The notes beneath the pieces were generated by a model. That model did no database searches, had not been told where the DNA came from, and saw only the letters and a list, made by a program, of their open reading frames with translations. DNA of 40,893 nt from an uncultured Desulfovibrio sp. (lineage in GTDB: Bacteria > Desulfobacterota > Desulfovibrionia > Desulfovibrionales > Desulfovibrionaceae), in the NCBI GenBank assembly GCA_944327285.1, contig CALVHG010000021.1, positions 1-40,893 of the forward strand. Reading direction: 5' to 3'. This document shows, piece after piece, positions 34,210 to 40,893 of this stretch; position 1 is the stretch's first letter, and each line of letters begins with the position of its first letter. A program made the translations under genes and the position numbers.

Positions 34210-34614
34210 ATGCAGGACGCACGCGAAACAACATATATGTGCCAAGAGTCTTTCCGCATCATTCACGAGGGGACGCGGGCCGGGCTGTATTTTGTGGAGG
34301 TGCTGCCGACAGGCGAGGAAAAGGAAACGCAGCTTGGCGGGCCGCTCAAGGTGAGCGTCATCACGGGGGAGGGCGGCGGGCTCTTGCTGGAATGGAGAGA
34401 CCCGGCCGGGGTGCCTCATGCCCACGTCATCCCGGCGGAAAAGATGCAGGGCGAACGGTTCCCCGTGCCCATCCTGCCTATGGTTGATGGGGGATGGAGT
34501 ACCCACGTCCTGCTGAAAGGTGAAAAGCGGCGGTTGTTCCGTCGCTTCCTTGTGGCGGCGTGGAATGCGGAACGCGGGGAGAGTAGCGAACAGGTTCAGG
34601 AGCGGCAAAGATGA
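34210..34614 (+). CDS. Stand-alone paralogue of the DUF927 N-terminal region
   Basis: A 134-residue protein. Residues about 14-75 align by eye with residues about 326-395 of the primase-helicase encoded just upstream: both have G-x-RAGLY-x-V, a short Glu-rich turn, LG-x-PLKV, a GLLLEW/GRLLEW strand with D-x-x-G-x-xH, then a Pro-Ala/Asp step. It lacks the ATPase motifs. The C-terminal half (KGEKRRLFRRFLVAAWNAE) is basic and helical. AAGGAGC precedes ATG 34210; codons before it lie in the iteron array. Its stop overlaps the next ATG (ATGA). A role as a modulator or partner of the helicase is inferred. It could also be a degenerating duplication. Confidence 0.68.
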   Translation: MQDARETTYMCQESFRIIHEGTRAGLYFVEVLPTGEEKETQLGGPLKVSVITGEGGGLLLEWRDPAGVPHAHVIPAEKMQGERFPVPILPMVDGGWSTHVLLKGEKRRLFRRFLVAAWNAERGESSEQVQERQR

Positions 34615-35081
34615 AAATAGTTGCAGACAGCCGGGAACAGCGGCCTTTTTCCTTCCGGGGCGCTCCCTATGACGGCGTAACGGTTGAGGGCGGGACGCTG
34701 GCAGTCGGGGACTATTCCCTTGCCGGTCTGACGGACAAGGTAGCGGTAGAACGCAAGGAGCTTGCCGATCTGGTGGCCTGCCTTGGCCGGGAGCGGGAGC
34801 GTTTCGAGAGGGAGTTGCAGCGCGGGGCGGCGCTGGACGCCTTCGCCGTGGTGGTTGAAGCCTCATGGGCGGATCTGGCGTCTGGGAACTATCGAAGCCG
34901 CATCAACCCCCATGCCGCTTGCCAAAGCGTGCTTGCCTTCGTCGGGCGGTATCGTCTGCCTTTTCTCTTTGCCGGAAGCCGCGCGGCGGCGGAGTACATG
35001 ACATGGGGATTCCTTCGGCAATACTTGGAGGGAGCGCGGCGGCGGTGGGCGTCCATCGTCAAGGCGCATGACGCGGCATAG
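34611..35081 (+). CDS. ERCC4-type nuclease domain protein
   Basis: A 156-residue protein consisting of little more than the XPF/Mus81-type nuclease fold. The active-site signature is complete: KIVADSREQRPF (about 2-13), GDYSLAGL with the metal-binding Asp (about 33-40), and VAVERKELADLV (about 44-55), equivalent to GDxnERKx3D. There is no HhH domain, which XPF family enzymes normally need for structure selection. It may process branched replication intermediates or recombine concatemers of the element. Start and stop overlap neighbours, so it is in the same operon as the DUF927-like gene. Confidence 0.88.
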   Translation: MKIVADSREQRPFSFRGAPYDGVTVEGGTLAVGDYSLAGLTDKVAVERKELADLVACLGRERERFERELQRGAALDAFAVVVEASWADLASGNYRSRINPHAACQSVLAFVGRYRLPFLFAGSRAAAEYMTWGFLRQYLEGARRRWASIVKAHDAA

Positions 35082-35096
35082 CTGCGGGGAGGATAT

Positions 35097-35261
35097 ATGA
35101 TAGTTATTTTCGCGCTCGTACTCTTGGTTCTGGTCTTTTTCTTCGGGTATCTCATGGGCGCAGGGCGTTACCGCGTCGCTGCGGTACATCGTGCGTCAAA
35201 GAAGGACGTTGTGGCCTGTCATGGGCGCCGTGCCGTATTTCGGCGGCCTCCGACGTGTTAG
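35097..35261 (+). CDS. 54-residue single-span membrane peptide
   Basis: GGGGAGG just upstream supports ATG 35097. The first ~22 residues are a hydrophobic helix (IVIFALVLLVLVFFFGYLMG) followed by a basic, Cys-containing tail ending PPTC. It fits a membrane-anchored small protein such as a holin-like, spanin-like or superinfection-exclusion peptide. No family is recognised. It lies between the ERCC4 nuclease and the terminase-like gene. Confidence 0.5.
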   Translation: MIVIFALVLLVLVFFFGYLMGAGRYRVAAVHRASKKDVVACHGRRAVFRRPPTC

Positions 35262-35270
35262 GGGCGCTGC

Positions 35271-35750
35271 ATGGCTTCACGACGTGGAGAAAATCTGATG
35301 CCGCCCACCAGTGACGCAGCCCGAGAGCGAGGCACGAAAGGCGGCAAGGCTTCCGCCGTAGCGCGACGCAAAAAACGGGATATGCGGGAACGGCTGGAAG
35401 CCCTCCTTGCCGGAACGCGGGACGGGATGTCCGGGGCCGATGCGCTGGCCCTCGCCCTGTTTGAAAAGGCATTGGCCGGAGATGTGAAGGCTTTTGAAAC
35501 CATCATGGCCACCGTGGGGGATGCGCCCCGGCAAACAGTATGCCTTCCCGAACTGCCGGAGATGAAGACCGCCGCCGATTTGCCCAGGCTGACGGCGGCA
35601 ATATTAAAGGCAGTTGCGGAAGGACGCATTTCTCCTGACGAAGGAAAGAAACTGGCAGAGCTCGCCGGAGTCCATGTAAAGGCGGTCGAGGTCGCGGAAT
35701 TGGAAAAGCGGCTCTCGGAGATAGAAAAGAAAATGGAGGGTAAAAAATGA
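35271..35750 (+). CDS. Terminase small-subunit-like / DUF5681-like protein
   Basis: A 159-residue, very charged helical protein. The N-terminal RERGTKGGKASAVARRKKRD and the central RERLEALLAGTRDGMSGADA, then ALALFEKALAGDVKAFETIMA, resemble DUF5681-type and small-terminase-like phage proteins, in which this region binds DNA. Residues 145-157 form a Glu/Lys coiled coil that could mediate oligomers. The start may be ATG 35271 or ATG 35298, the latter with GGAG 8 nt upstream. Satellites such as SaPIs use their own small terminase to redirect helper packaging; that role is inferred here. The stop overlaps the next gene (ATGA). Confidence 0.55.
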   Translation: MASRRGENLMPPTSDAARERGTKGGKASAVARRKKRDMRERLEALLAGTRDGMSGADALALALFEKALAGDVKAFETIMATVGDAPRQTVCLPELPEMKTAADLPRLTAAILKAVAEGRISPDEGKKLAELAGVHVKAVEVAELEKRLSEIEKKMEGKK

Positions 35751-35977
35751 CAGGTTTGGAAAAACGCGTCGAGAAGCTGGAGCGCGTCACGAATGCAGGC
35801 GCACGGGTGCTCCTTATCTCATGGGAGATGCCGGAGGGCGCAACTATGGCCACATGTGAAGGCTATACGATATCGAAGCAGGACGGAGAATCGGCAACAG
35901 CGTTCAAGAAACGCGCCTTTGCCGAAATCAGAGAGCAGGGGCTTTCTGCTGGCACGCACTGGGTAAACTGGCAATAG
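35747..35977 (+). CDS. Small hypothetical protein (76 aa)
   Basis: ATG overlaps the preceding stop, with GGAGG upstream, so it is translationally coupled. Residues 3-14 form a short Lys/Glu-rich helix; the rest is mixed (VLLISWEMPEGATM), ending HWVNWQ. The family is not recognised. It is the last gene of the operon before a terminator. Confidence 0.65.
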   Translation: MTGLEKRVEKLERVTNAGARVLLISWEMPEGATMATCEGYTISKQDGESATAFKKRAFAEIREQGLSAGTHWVNWQ

Positions 35978-36009
35978 TGAAGCACGATTGAAGCACGGTC
36001 GAAGCATGG

Positions 36010-36033
36010 AGCCGGGGGTTTCCCCGGCTTTTT
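36010..36033 (+). terminator. Intrinsic terminator of the element's operon
   Basis: An 8-bp GC stem AGCCGGGG/CCCCGGCT (36010-36017 with 36022-36029) has a GTTT loop and is followed by TTTTT. It is preceded by a threefold 11-bp tandem (TGAAGCACGNT-type, 35978-36009). Confidence 0.8.
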
Positions 36034-36104
36034 CCCTTTGCAGCCGGTGCTGGACGCTGCTAAAGAATGTGTGGGGCAGCCCTCCGGTAAAGGAGGATGC
36101 CCAT

Positions 36105-36191
36105 ATGGAGCAGTTCCTGCTGGACGTTGCTGCGCAAGTCGTGGCCAGCGTCATCGTGGCTCTGTTTGTCTACCTGATGAAACGTAGATAA
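36105..36191 (+). CDS. 28-residue membrane peptide with strong ribosome site
   Basis: AGGAGG at 36091-36096 lies 8 nt before ATG 36105. The peptide has an acidic N-terminus (MEQFLLD), about 17 hydrophobic residues (VVASVIVALFVYLM) and a basic KRR end, the layout of many type I toxins, phage-encoded membrane peptides and small regulatory proteins. A longer in-frame reading from 35988 overlaps the terminator and is less likely. It lies after the operon terminator and may have its own promoter. Confidence 0.55.
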   Translation: MEQFLLDVAAQVVASVIVALFVYLMKRR

Positions 36192-36748
36192 CAAGCGGCC
36201 CCGGCAGGAGGTGCGAACTCTTGCCGGGGCAAAAACTTGATCGTGTCTCGCTGATGCGATGATACCGTCGGGGGACTGTCCCGCCGGGCGGGGGGTGTTA
36301 CGGCACTCCCTGCCCTTTTTTTGTATCCACTGCCGGAAGCATTGGCAAGACTCCTCACGGGTCTTTTCATGCGAGAAGCGCAGCGCCGAGCATGAGGGAG
36401 TCCAGAGGGATTTCCCTCTGGCAGGGGGGAGTTGTGTAGCACAACTACCATCCTGCCTCGAAAAACCCTGACGCAATGCCAGGGCAAAATGGGCCGGGCT
36501 GTGTCTGTTCTCTCTGCTCAAGGTTGCGGAGGGACAGGGCGTAATCCGCAAAAAAGTCATTTGCCGGAAGCATTGTGTGGCGGCGTTCCGTGCGCCGGAT
36601 TTTTTCAAACTGTCAAAATTTGTGCCAATTAGACAGACGGACAGGGCAAAAATGGGGCAGCAAAAAAAAATGGGGGCAACTTTGGGGGCAGCTAATTTTT
36701 TATAATTTTGATTTTTATTTATGTTCAATATGTTATTGCATTAGCTCG
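36192..36748. other. Gene-free right arm of the element
   Basis: About 560 bp without convincing genes. It contains a 9-bp hairpin with 15-nt loop (36198-36230), a perfect 9-bp hairpin (36402-36421), a 14-bp direct repeat TGCCGGAAGCATTG (36331-36344 and 36562-36575), and the arm-like sites near 36653-36690. Satellites commonly carry a cos or pac packaging site in such a region; nothing here proves one. Confidence 0.5.
36653..36690. promoter_or_regulatory. Integrase arm-type sites, right end
   Basis: TGGGGCAG at 36653-36660 and GGGGGCAACTTTGGGGGCA at 36672-36690. The latter matches 26398-26416 at the left end in 18 of 19 positions and the same orientation. Both lie about 60-120 bp inside the presumed att sites, the usual spacing for arm-binding by tyrosine integrases. 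Confidence 0.55.
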
Positions 36749-36752
36749 TATT

Positions 36753-36765
36753 CCTTCTTCACCAC
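36753..36765 (+). other. Presumed degenerate attR
   Basis: CCTTCTTCACCAC resembles the tRNA 3' end CCTTCTTCTCCACC at 26270-26283 (common CCTTCTTC plus CACC/ACCA). It lies just before a strong terminator, as would the original tRNA 3' end. The match is short, so the boundary is approximate. Confidence 0.42.
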
Positions 36766-36773
36766 AAATTTCC

Positions 36774-36808
36774 AAAGGGTCCGCAGGCAAACGCCTGCGG
36801 ACCCTTTT
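36774..36808 (+). terminator. Strong intrinsic terminator beyond attR
   Basis: A perfect 15-bp stem (36774-36788 with 36793-36807) has an AAAC loop and ends in TTTT. It likely terminated tRNA-Ala before the element integrated. Confidence 0.85.
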
Positions 36809-36906
36809 CTATTGCTGCGATTAGTGGCGAAACGTCTCTGCCGCGCAGCGTGGGGACAACGTATTCAACTCCCGGAAGAGAATTTTTCCCTTGCCGTAGC
36901 GTGCCG

Positions 36907-36940
36907 GGCAGGAAGTGTTTGCGCTCCCTGCCTTTTTTAT
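36907..36940 (+). terminator. Terminator-like hairpin upstream of the McrBC region
   Basis: GGCAGG (36907-36912) pairs with CCTGCC (36927-36932), with partial extension inward, followed by TTTTTTATTT. No gene ending here is recognised; the short stretch before it may be a gene remnant. Confidence 0.5.
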
Positions 36941-36960
36941 TTGATGGCGAGGTCTGTAGT

Positions 36961-37020
36961 TAGAGCGTTTCAACTTTGAAAAAGATGAAACGCGAGGCGG
37001 CGGCACAGCGCCGCCCGGCT
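36961..37020 (+). repeat. R1 repeat, 5' fragment
   Basis: The first 60 bp of R1 (TAGAGCGTTTCAACTTTG...GCGGCGGCACAGCGCC), nearly identical to the minus-strand copy at 3165-3100, then an abrupt change of sequence. It lies 200 bp upstream of mcrB, in the position of its promoter region. Confidence 0.7.
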
Positions 37021-37217
37021 TTTCTCCCTGTTTACGCTTGCCCCGAAGCGCGTCAAAATATAACATCAATAATATATGATATTCGTAAAGTTTGTTTGAA
37101 TTGCCGCGCTGCAAAAAAGTCGCTTGCGTCGAAACCGGTCGAGCCGCGGCGATATGCCAGAGTTGGCTCGCCTTTGGAGCTGTTTTACTGGGACTATGCC
37201 TAAAAGGGGGAAGGGAT

Positions 37218-39483
37218 ATGGCGGAGATTGCCTTGCTGGATAAAGTCTGGACGGAGTTTCTTACTCGCTGGCCCGTGGAGAAGGTGCGCTCCATGACGCT
37301 GGAGCAGTATCATAAGCTAAATGATTCAAGCTGTTTTCAGCGTTGTCTGGAAAGCGGCGCGGGAAAATTAGGGTCCATCTGGGGGGGGAACTGCTTTTAA
37401 GTTCGGGATTTACCAGAGGGCCAACAAGGATGAGAACAAACAATCTGGGCAGGGCTATACCTACGGAGATGTGTATGCCTGGCTTACAAAGCTTGGCGCA
37501 ACGCCGGAGGAAGCTTTCGCTACCGTAAAAAGAGCTATCCTCTCCATTATCGATGCGATACGGAGCAGGGACCTGGAAGGCGTGCAGCGTGTTCAGAATC
37601 TGGGCGTCCTGTGGCCTATGGTGGTCTGGAAGATTGCCTTCCTGTATCAGGACAGAAGTAATCCGCAGATTGTTTTCGTTTTTACACGCGAAAAGCTCCT
37701 TGCTGCCTTAGATGAGCCGAATACTGCGAATCTGGGCAGAGCAGAGTTGTATCGTCGTATCATGGAGCGCCGTGCGGGCAAAAACCTGCATGTTTACAGT
37801 GAAGAGATCTGGACAATGAGGAACTATGACGCCGCACAGCCGTCCGCCGCGTCCGCTTCCTCAGCGCCTGTTTCTCCTACTAAGATTCCGCTCAATCAGA
37901 TTTTGTACGGCCCTCCCGGCACCGGCAAGACCTATGCGACCGTGGAAAAGGCGCTGGAGATTTTTGCGCAGGCTGGCCTGAGGGATATTGGCGCTACTGA
38001 CACGGAGAGACGCCGTTGCTTTGATAAGCTGATGCGCGACGGCCACATCCGTTTCGTCACCTTTCATCAGAGTTTCTGCTATGAAGACTTTGTGGAGGGT
38101 ATTCGCGCTGCTACGGATGACGACGGCAAAATCAGCTATGAAGTGAAGGACGGCATCTTCAAGGAACTATGCGCGGCGGCGCGCAGCCGGACGGAACGTC
38201 CGCACAGGCAGTCCGTCGATCTGACGGGACGGACTATCTGGAAAATGTCGCTTGGCAATACGCAGGGGGACGATGCGTATATTTATGAGGAGTGTCTGCG
38301 GGAAAACTGTCTGCTCATGGGGTACGGCGGCAGCGTGGATTTTTCCAGCTGCCAGACTCCGGAAAAAGTGCAGGAGCTTTTTATGGCAAAATTGCCCGAT
38401 CAGCTGAAAGACAGCAGCCATCCCGTACAGCAGGTGACGCAGTTCTGTCTGGGAATGCAGCCCGGCGATATTGTTATTGTGTCCGACGGGAACCATAAAT
38501 TTCGGGCTATTGGCGAGGTCTGCGGTGCTTATCTGGCTGTGGCTCGCAAAGATGATTCCTACGGGCAGCGGCGGGATGTCAAATGGTTGTGTACCTTTTC
38601 GCCCTCGCGGCCCGTCGAGGAGCTGCTGGACAAGAATTTCAGCCAGAAAACCCTGTACCGCCTGGCAGACACCGTCATCAGGCGCGAAAGTCTTGCCCGT
38701 CTGTTGCAGGTGGAGCGCGCGGAGGAAGAGGACTCCCTGCCGTATGTGCTGATTATTGACGAGATCAACCGGGGCAATGTTTCCCGCATTTTTGGAGAGC
38801 TCATTACGCTGCTGGAGGATTCGCACCGCGCGAGTCTGGATAAAGATTCGTATCAGCGGGACACGGTGACCGTGCGTCTCCCCTATTCGCGCGATTTCTT
38901 CAGCGTGCCGGAAAATATCTATATTATCGGCACAATGAATACGGCCGATCAGTCCCTGACGGGATTGGACATTGCCCTGCGCCGCCGTTTTGCCTTTACG
39001 GAAATGGCGCCCCGGTCCGAGCTGCTGGAAAACAGGCGTCTTGAGGGCACGACTGTGACGTTGGGTGATATGCTGGACTGTATGAATCGGCGTATTGCCG
39101 TGCTGCTGGACAAGGAACACTGTCTCGGCCACGCGTACTTTATGGGGCTGGGGGATTCCGTGCCCGTCGCGGAGCTGGCAGAAGTCTTTAAGAAGCATAT
39201 CGTGCCCCTGCTGGAAGAATATTTCTTCGCGGACTGGGAAAAGATTCAGTGGGTGCTGAATGATCACCGCAAGACCTTGTCGTCTCGCTTTGTGATACGG
39301 GAGGAAGGCCGGATGGCGCAGCTGTTTGGCGATGATGTCCGGCTCCCGGAAAGCGCCGAGTCGTGGCGCTGGAATCTGTCGGCCTTTGAAGACATGAATG
39401 CCTATGTGCAAATAGTAGATGCTGGAATGGCGGCGGAGAGCCTCGATGAAGACGGGGAGAATCAGCCGCAAGAGACGGAATAG
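37218..39483 (+). CDS. mcrB: McrB-type AAA+ GTPase, frameshifted at a G8 tract
   Basis: The restriction-motor subunit of a modification-dependent McrBC system. The start at ATG 37218 has GGAAGGG upstream; the first frame ends at TAA 37400. Reading one base fewer in the run of eight Gs (37381-37388) joins it to the downstream frame, giving LGSIWGGTAFKFGIYQRAN, a typical continuous sequence. The second frame itself lacks a sound start (GTG 37471, no ribosome site). It contains Walker A GPPGTGKT (37909-37932), FVTFHQSFCYEDFVEGI, an inserted domain (about 38215-38700), Walker B VLIIDEINRGN (38746-38778) and IIGTMNTADQSL with LRRRFAF. As sequenced, intact McrB is not made unless by slippage. Confidence 0.82.
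37381..37388 (+). repeat. Homopolymeric G8 tract in mcrB
   Basis: Eight consecutive Gs at the exact point where the mcrB frame breaks; seven would restore it. Such tracts change length by slipped-strand mispairing in many bacteria. Confidence 0.85.
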
Positions 39484-39488
39484 CGGCC

Positions 39489-40766
39489 ATGATGCGGCAA
39501 ACCATCCGCGAATACGGGCGGTTGACGACAAGGCCCGTCGTCTCTTCCCTGCATGAAGCGCAGATTCCCGCAACAGCGTTTGACTGGCTCTGTCTCTTGT
39601 GTGAACGGGAGCCGGGACTGGGACAGTTGCGAAATCAGACGACGCTCCAGTGGAAAAGTTTTGTGGGCGTGCTGCGGACGCCCTGCGGGCTGGAACTGGA
39701 GATTGTCCCCAAGACGCAGCTAGAGGCCGCGACGGCAAAGGACTGTCGCGAGCTGCTTGTGCGGATGCTGTCGAAAGTGCTGGATATGCCGTTCCGGGAG
39801 ACTGGCGAAGCGGATATCCGCCTTTTTTCCCTGCCGCTGACGGAATGGGTGGCGCGACAGTTTCTTCTGCGTCTGCATCGTCTGTTACAACGCGGCTTGC
39901 GCTGCGAATACCAGAGAGTCGAGGTGGAGCAGACCTGTCTGCGCGGCCAGCTGGACGTGCGGCGTCAGGTTTGTCAGTTGCCGCATCGGCGGCACCTTTT
40001 CCACGTCCGTCACGATGTGTTCAATGTGGACAGGCCGGAAAACCGGCTGTTGCAAAGCGCGTTGCGCGTTGTCGCCGCCACGGTGCGCGACGCGGAAAAC
40101 TGGAGGCTGGCCGCGGCGGCGCGGCCTCTGCTGGCGGGCATTCCGCCAAGCCGCGATATTCAGGGGGATTTTGCCCTCTGGCGGCATGATCGGCTTATGG
40201 TGGCGTATGATGCCGTCAGACCGTGGTGCGAGCTGGTGCTCGGCAACGGCATGCCGCGCGCCATTGCCGGGCAGCAGACAGGCATCAGTCTGCTGTTCCC
40301 CATGCACGACCTGTTCGAGCGCTATGTGGCGCTCAGTCTGCGGGAGCGCCTTGTTCCCGGAGCTTGGCTTGAGACGCAGCCGGGGGGCCGTTTCCTCTGC
40401 TTGCAGGAGGGAAGGAATCGCTTTGCCCTGCGGCCAGACATTCTTGTACGTTATGGTGAGCAGAAGTGGATTCTGGACACTAAGTGGAAGCTCCTTGATT
40501 GCGAAGATTCGGAAAACGGTATTCGCATACAGGACGTCTATCAGCTCTTTGCCTATGGGCAGCAATGGCTGGGCGGGGATGGCGACGTTCTGCTTGTCTA
40601 TCCCGGTCACGCCGCCTTTCCGGATTCCGTGCCTCTCCTGCGCTATAAAAATTCTTCCCTGCGGTTGATCGTGGCAACGTTTGATCTTGCTACCGACGCG
40701 CTGCTCTGCGCGCCGGATGTCGCAACGCTCCTACCCTGGCTGAAGCAGGCGCCGTCGCAACGTTAA
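39489..40766 (+). CDS. mcrC: McrC-type nuclease subunit
   Basis: A 425-residue partner of McrB that cuts DNA when recruited to modified sites. The N-terminal McrC domain has TIREYGRL and, later, VGVLRTPCGLELEIVPK. The central region LRGQLDVRRQV plus HDVFNVDRPENRLLQSAL is family-typical. The PD-(D/E)xK nuclease core is complete: LRPDILV (about 323-329) and ILDTKWKLLD (about 337-346), where D-x-K replaces E-x-K. It starts 6 bp after the mcrB stop, with two adjacent ATGs and no clear ribosome site, so it depends on mcrB translation. Breaking the mcrB frame upstream may therefore affect it less than mcrB itself, since the second frame ends normally. Confidence 0.9.
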   Translation: MMRQTIREYGRLTTRPVVSSLHEAQIPATAFDWLCLLCEREPGLGQLRNQTTLQWKSFVGVLRTPCGLELEIVPKTQLEAATAKDCRELLVRMLSKVLDMPFRETGEADIRLFSLPLTEWVARQFLLRLHRLLQRGLRCEYQRVEVEQTCLRGQLDVRRQVCQLPHRRHLFHVRHDVFNVDRPENRLLQSALRVVAATVRDAENWRLAAAARPLLAGIPPSRDIQGDFALWRHDRLMVAYDAVRPWCELVLGNGMPRAIAGQQTGISLLFPMHDLFERYVALSLRERLVPGAWLETQPGGRFLCLQEGRNRFALRPDILVRYGEQKWILDTKWKLLDCEDSENGIRIQDVYQLFAYGQQWLGGDGDVLLVYPGHAAFPDSVPLLRYKNSSLRLIVATFDLATDALLCAPDVATLLPWLKQAPSQR

Positions 40767-40785
40767 GGCGCGTTACCTCTAGGGC

Positions 40786-40893
40786 CTGTCAACAAAGACT
40801 ATCCGTAAGTTGTTTAGGGGGAAGGGAAACCCCTCATCTCTGCTGTCGATGCCCATTCCTTCGTCGCAACGGGCACGGCCTGCGGCCGCCATC
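40786..40893 (-). repeat. R2 repeat at the right window edge
   Basis: The reverse complement of this ~108-bp stretch is nearly identical to 3175-3285, including the GGGCATCGACAGCAGAGATG core and the ACTTACGRATAGT...AACAGGCC end. The copy continues beyond the window. Confidence 0.75.

Larger units (their letters stand above)
26262..36766. mobile_element. P4-like / phage-satellite-like integrated element in tRNA-Ala
   Basis: About 10.5 kb running from the tRNA 3' end to a degenerate copy of it at 36753-36765. Gene order is P4-type integrase, coiled-coil protein, RhuM, AlpA regulator, small unknowns, Toprim-DUF927 primase-helicase, iteron origin, DUF927-N paralogue, ERCC4 nuclease, membrane peptide, terminase-small-subunit-like protein and small proteins. 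All genes are on the plus strand and many overlap by a few bases. No structural, lysis or large-terminase gene is visible, which argues against a full prophage and for a satellite needing a helper. Paired integrase arm-like sites lie at both ends. Confidence 0.75.

Noticed and set aside
36198..36230. Intrinsic terminator
   Set aside because: The 9-bp stem is good, but As rather than Ts follow on the plus strand, and no minus-strand gene needs it.
26262..36766. Complete prophage
   Set aside because: No portal, capsid, tail, large terminase or lysis gene is present in the 10.5 kb.
36976..37203. Possible 75-residue gene upstream of mcrB
   Set aside because: Its first third is translated R1 repeat DNA and no family features are seen. 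More likely promoter-region sequence for mcrB.
38167..39738. A 523-codon minus-strand open frame opposite mcrB
   Set aside because: It mirrors the AAA+ coding frame and has no ribosome site or recognisable motif.

Overview
The window looks like chromosome of a GC-rich (roughly 60% GC) Desulfovibrio-type bacterium (Desulfovibrionaceae). This is inferred from a PAS-containing chemoreceptor with a cysteine-rich insert, CheV, FliR, a surface-glycan gene set and overall codon style. No marker gene in the window fixes the species.

Chromosomal part, 0-26 kb. Most genes lie on the minus strand. They are a methyl-accepting chemotaxis protein, a ZIP metal transporter, a GtrA-glycosyltransferase fusion with a DegT aminotransferase, RdgB, an EamA exporter, FliR and CheV, endonuclease III, RfbA, a small EmrE-like protein with an asparagine-synthase-type amidotransferase, and an ArnC-like glycosyltransferase. 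Plus-strand genes are NeuB, a LIC12162-like transferase coupled to a Sel1-repeat protein, CutA and a PfkB kinase. Aminotransferase, NeuB, LIC12162-like protein, RfbA, AsnB and the glycosyltransferases together suggest assembly and membrane transfer of a nonulosonic-acid or deoxysugar-containing surface glycan. At 12.3-15.3 kb sits an obviously AT-rich foreign insert: a two-gene AvaI/BsoBI-type restriction-modification system, flanked by two same-orientation copies of a ~147-bp repeat.

Integrated element, about 26.26-36.77 kb. A tRNA-Ala(CGC) is followed by a P4-type integrase and then a compact, co-oriented set of small genes: a coiled-coil protein, RhuM, an AlpA-type regulator, several unknown small genes, a Toprim-DUF927 primase-helicase, an iteron-rich presumptive replication origin, a stand-alone paralogue of the N-terminal part of DUF927, an ERCC4-type nuclease, two tiny membrane peptides and a terminase-small-subunit-like protein. 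No capsid, portal, tail or lysis genes are visible. Matching GGGGGCAACTTT-type sites lie at both ends. I read this as a phage-satellite-like element of a P4-like kind. It is the most interesting system in the window.

Right flank, 36.8-40.9 kb. A displaced terminator is followed by an McrBC-type restriction system. Its mcrB reading frame is broken at a run of eight G residues, which could be a phase-variable switch, a dead gene or a sequencing error. At least three families of short, GC-rich, palindrome-containing repeats are scattered through the intergenic regions of the whole window, and one forms an inverted pair near the two window ends.
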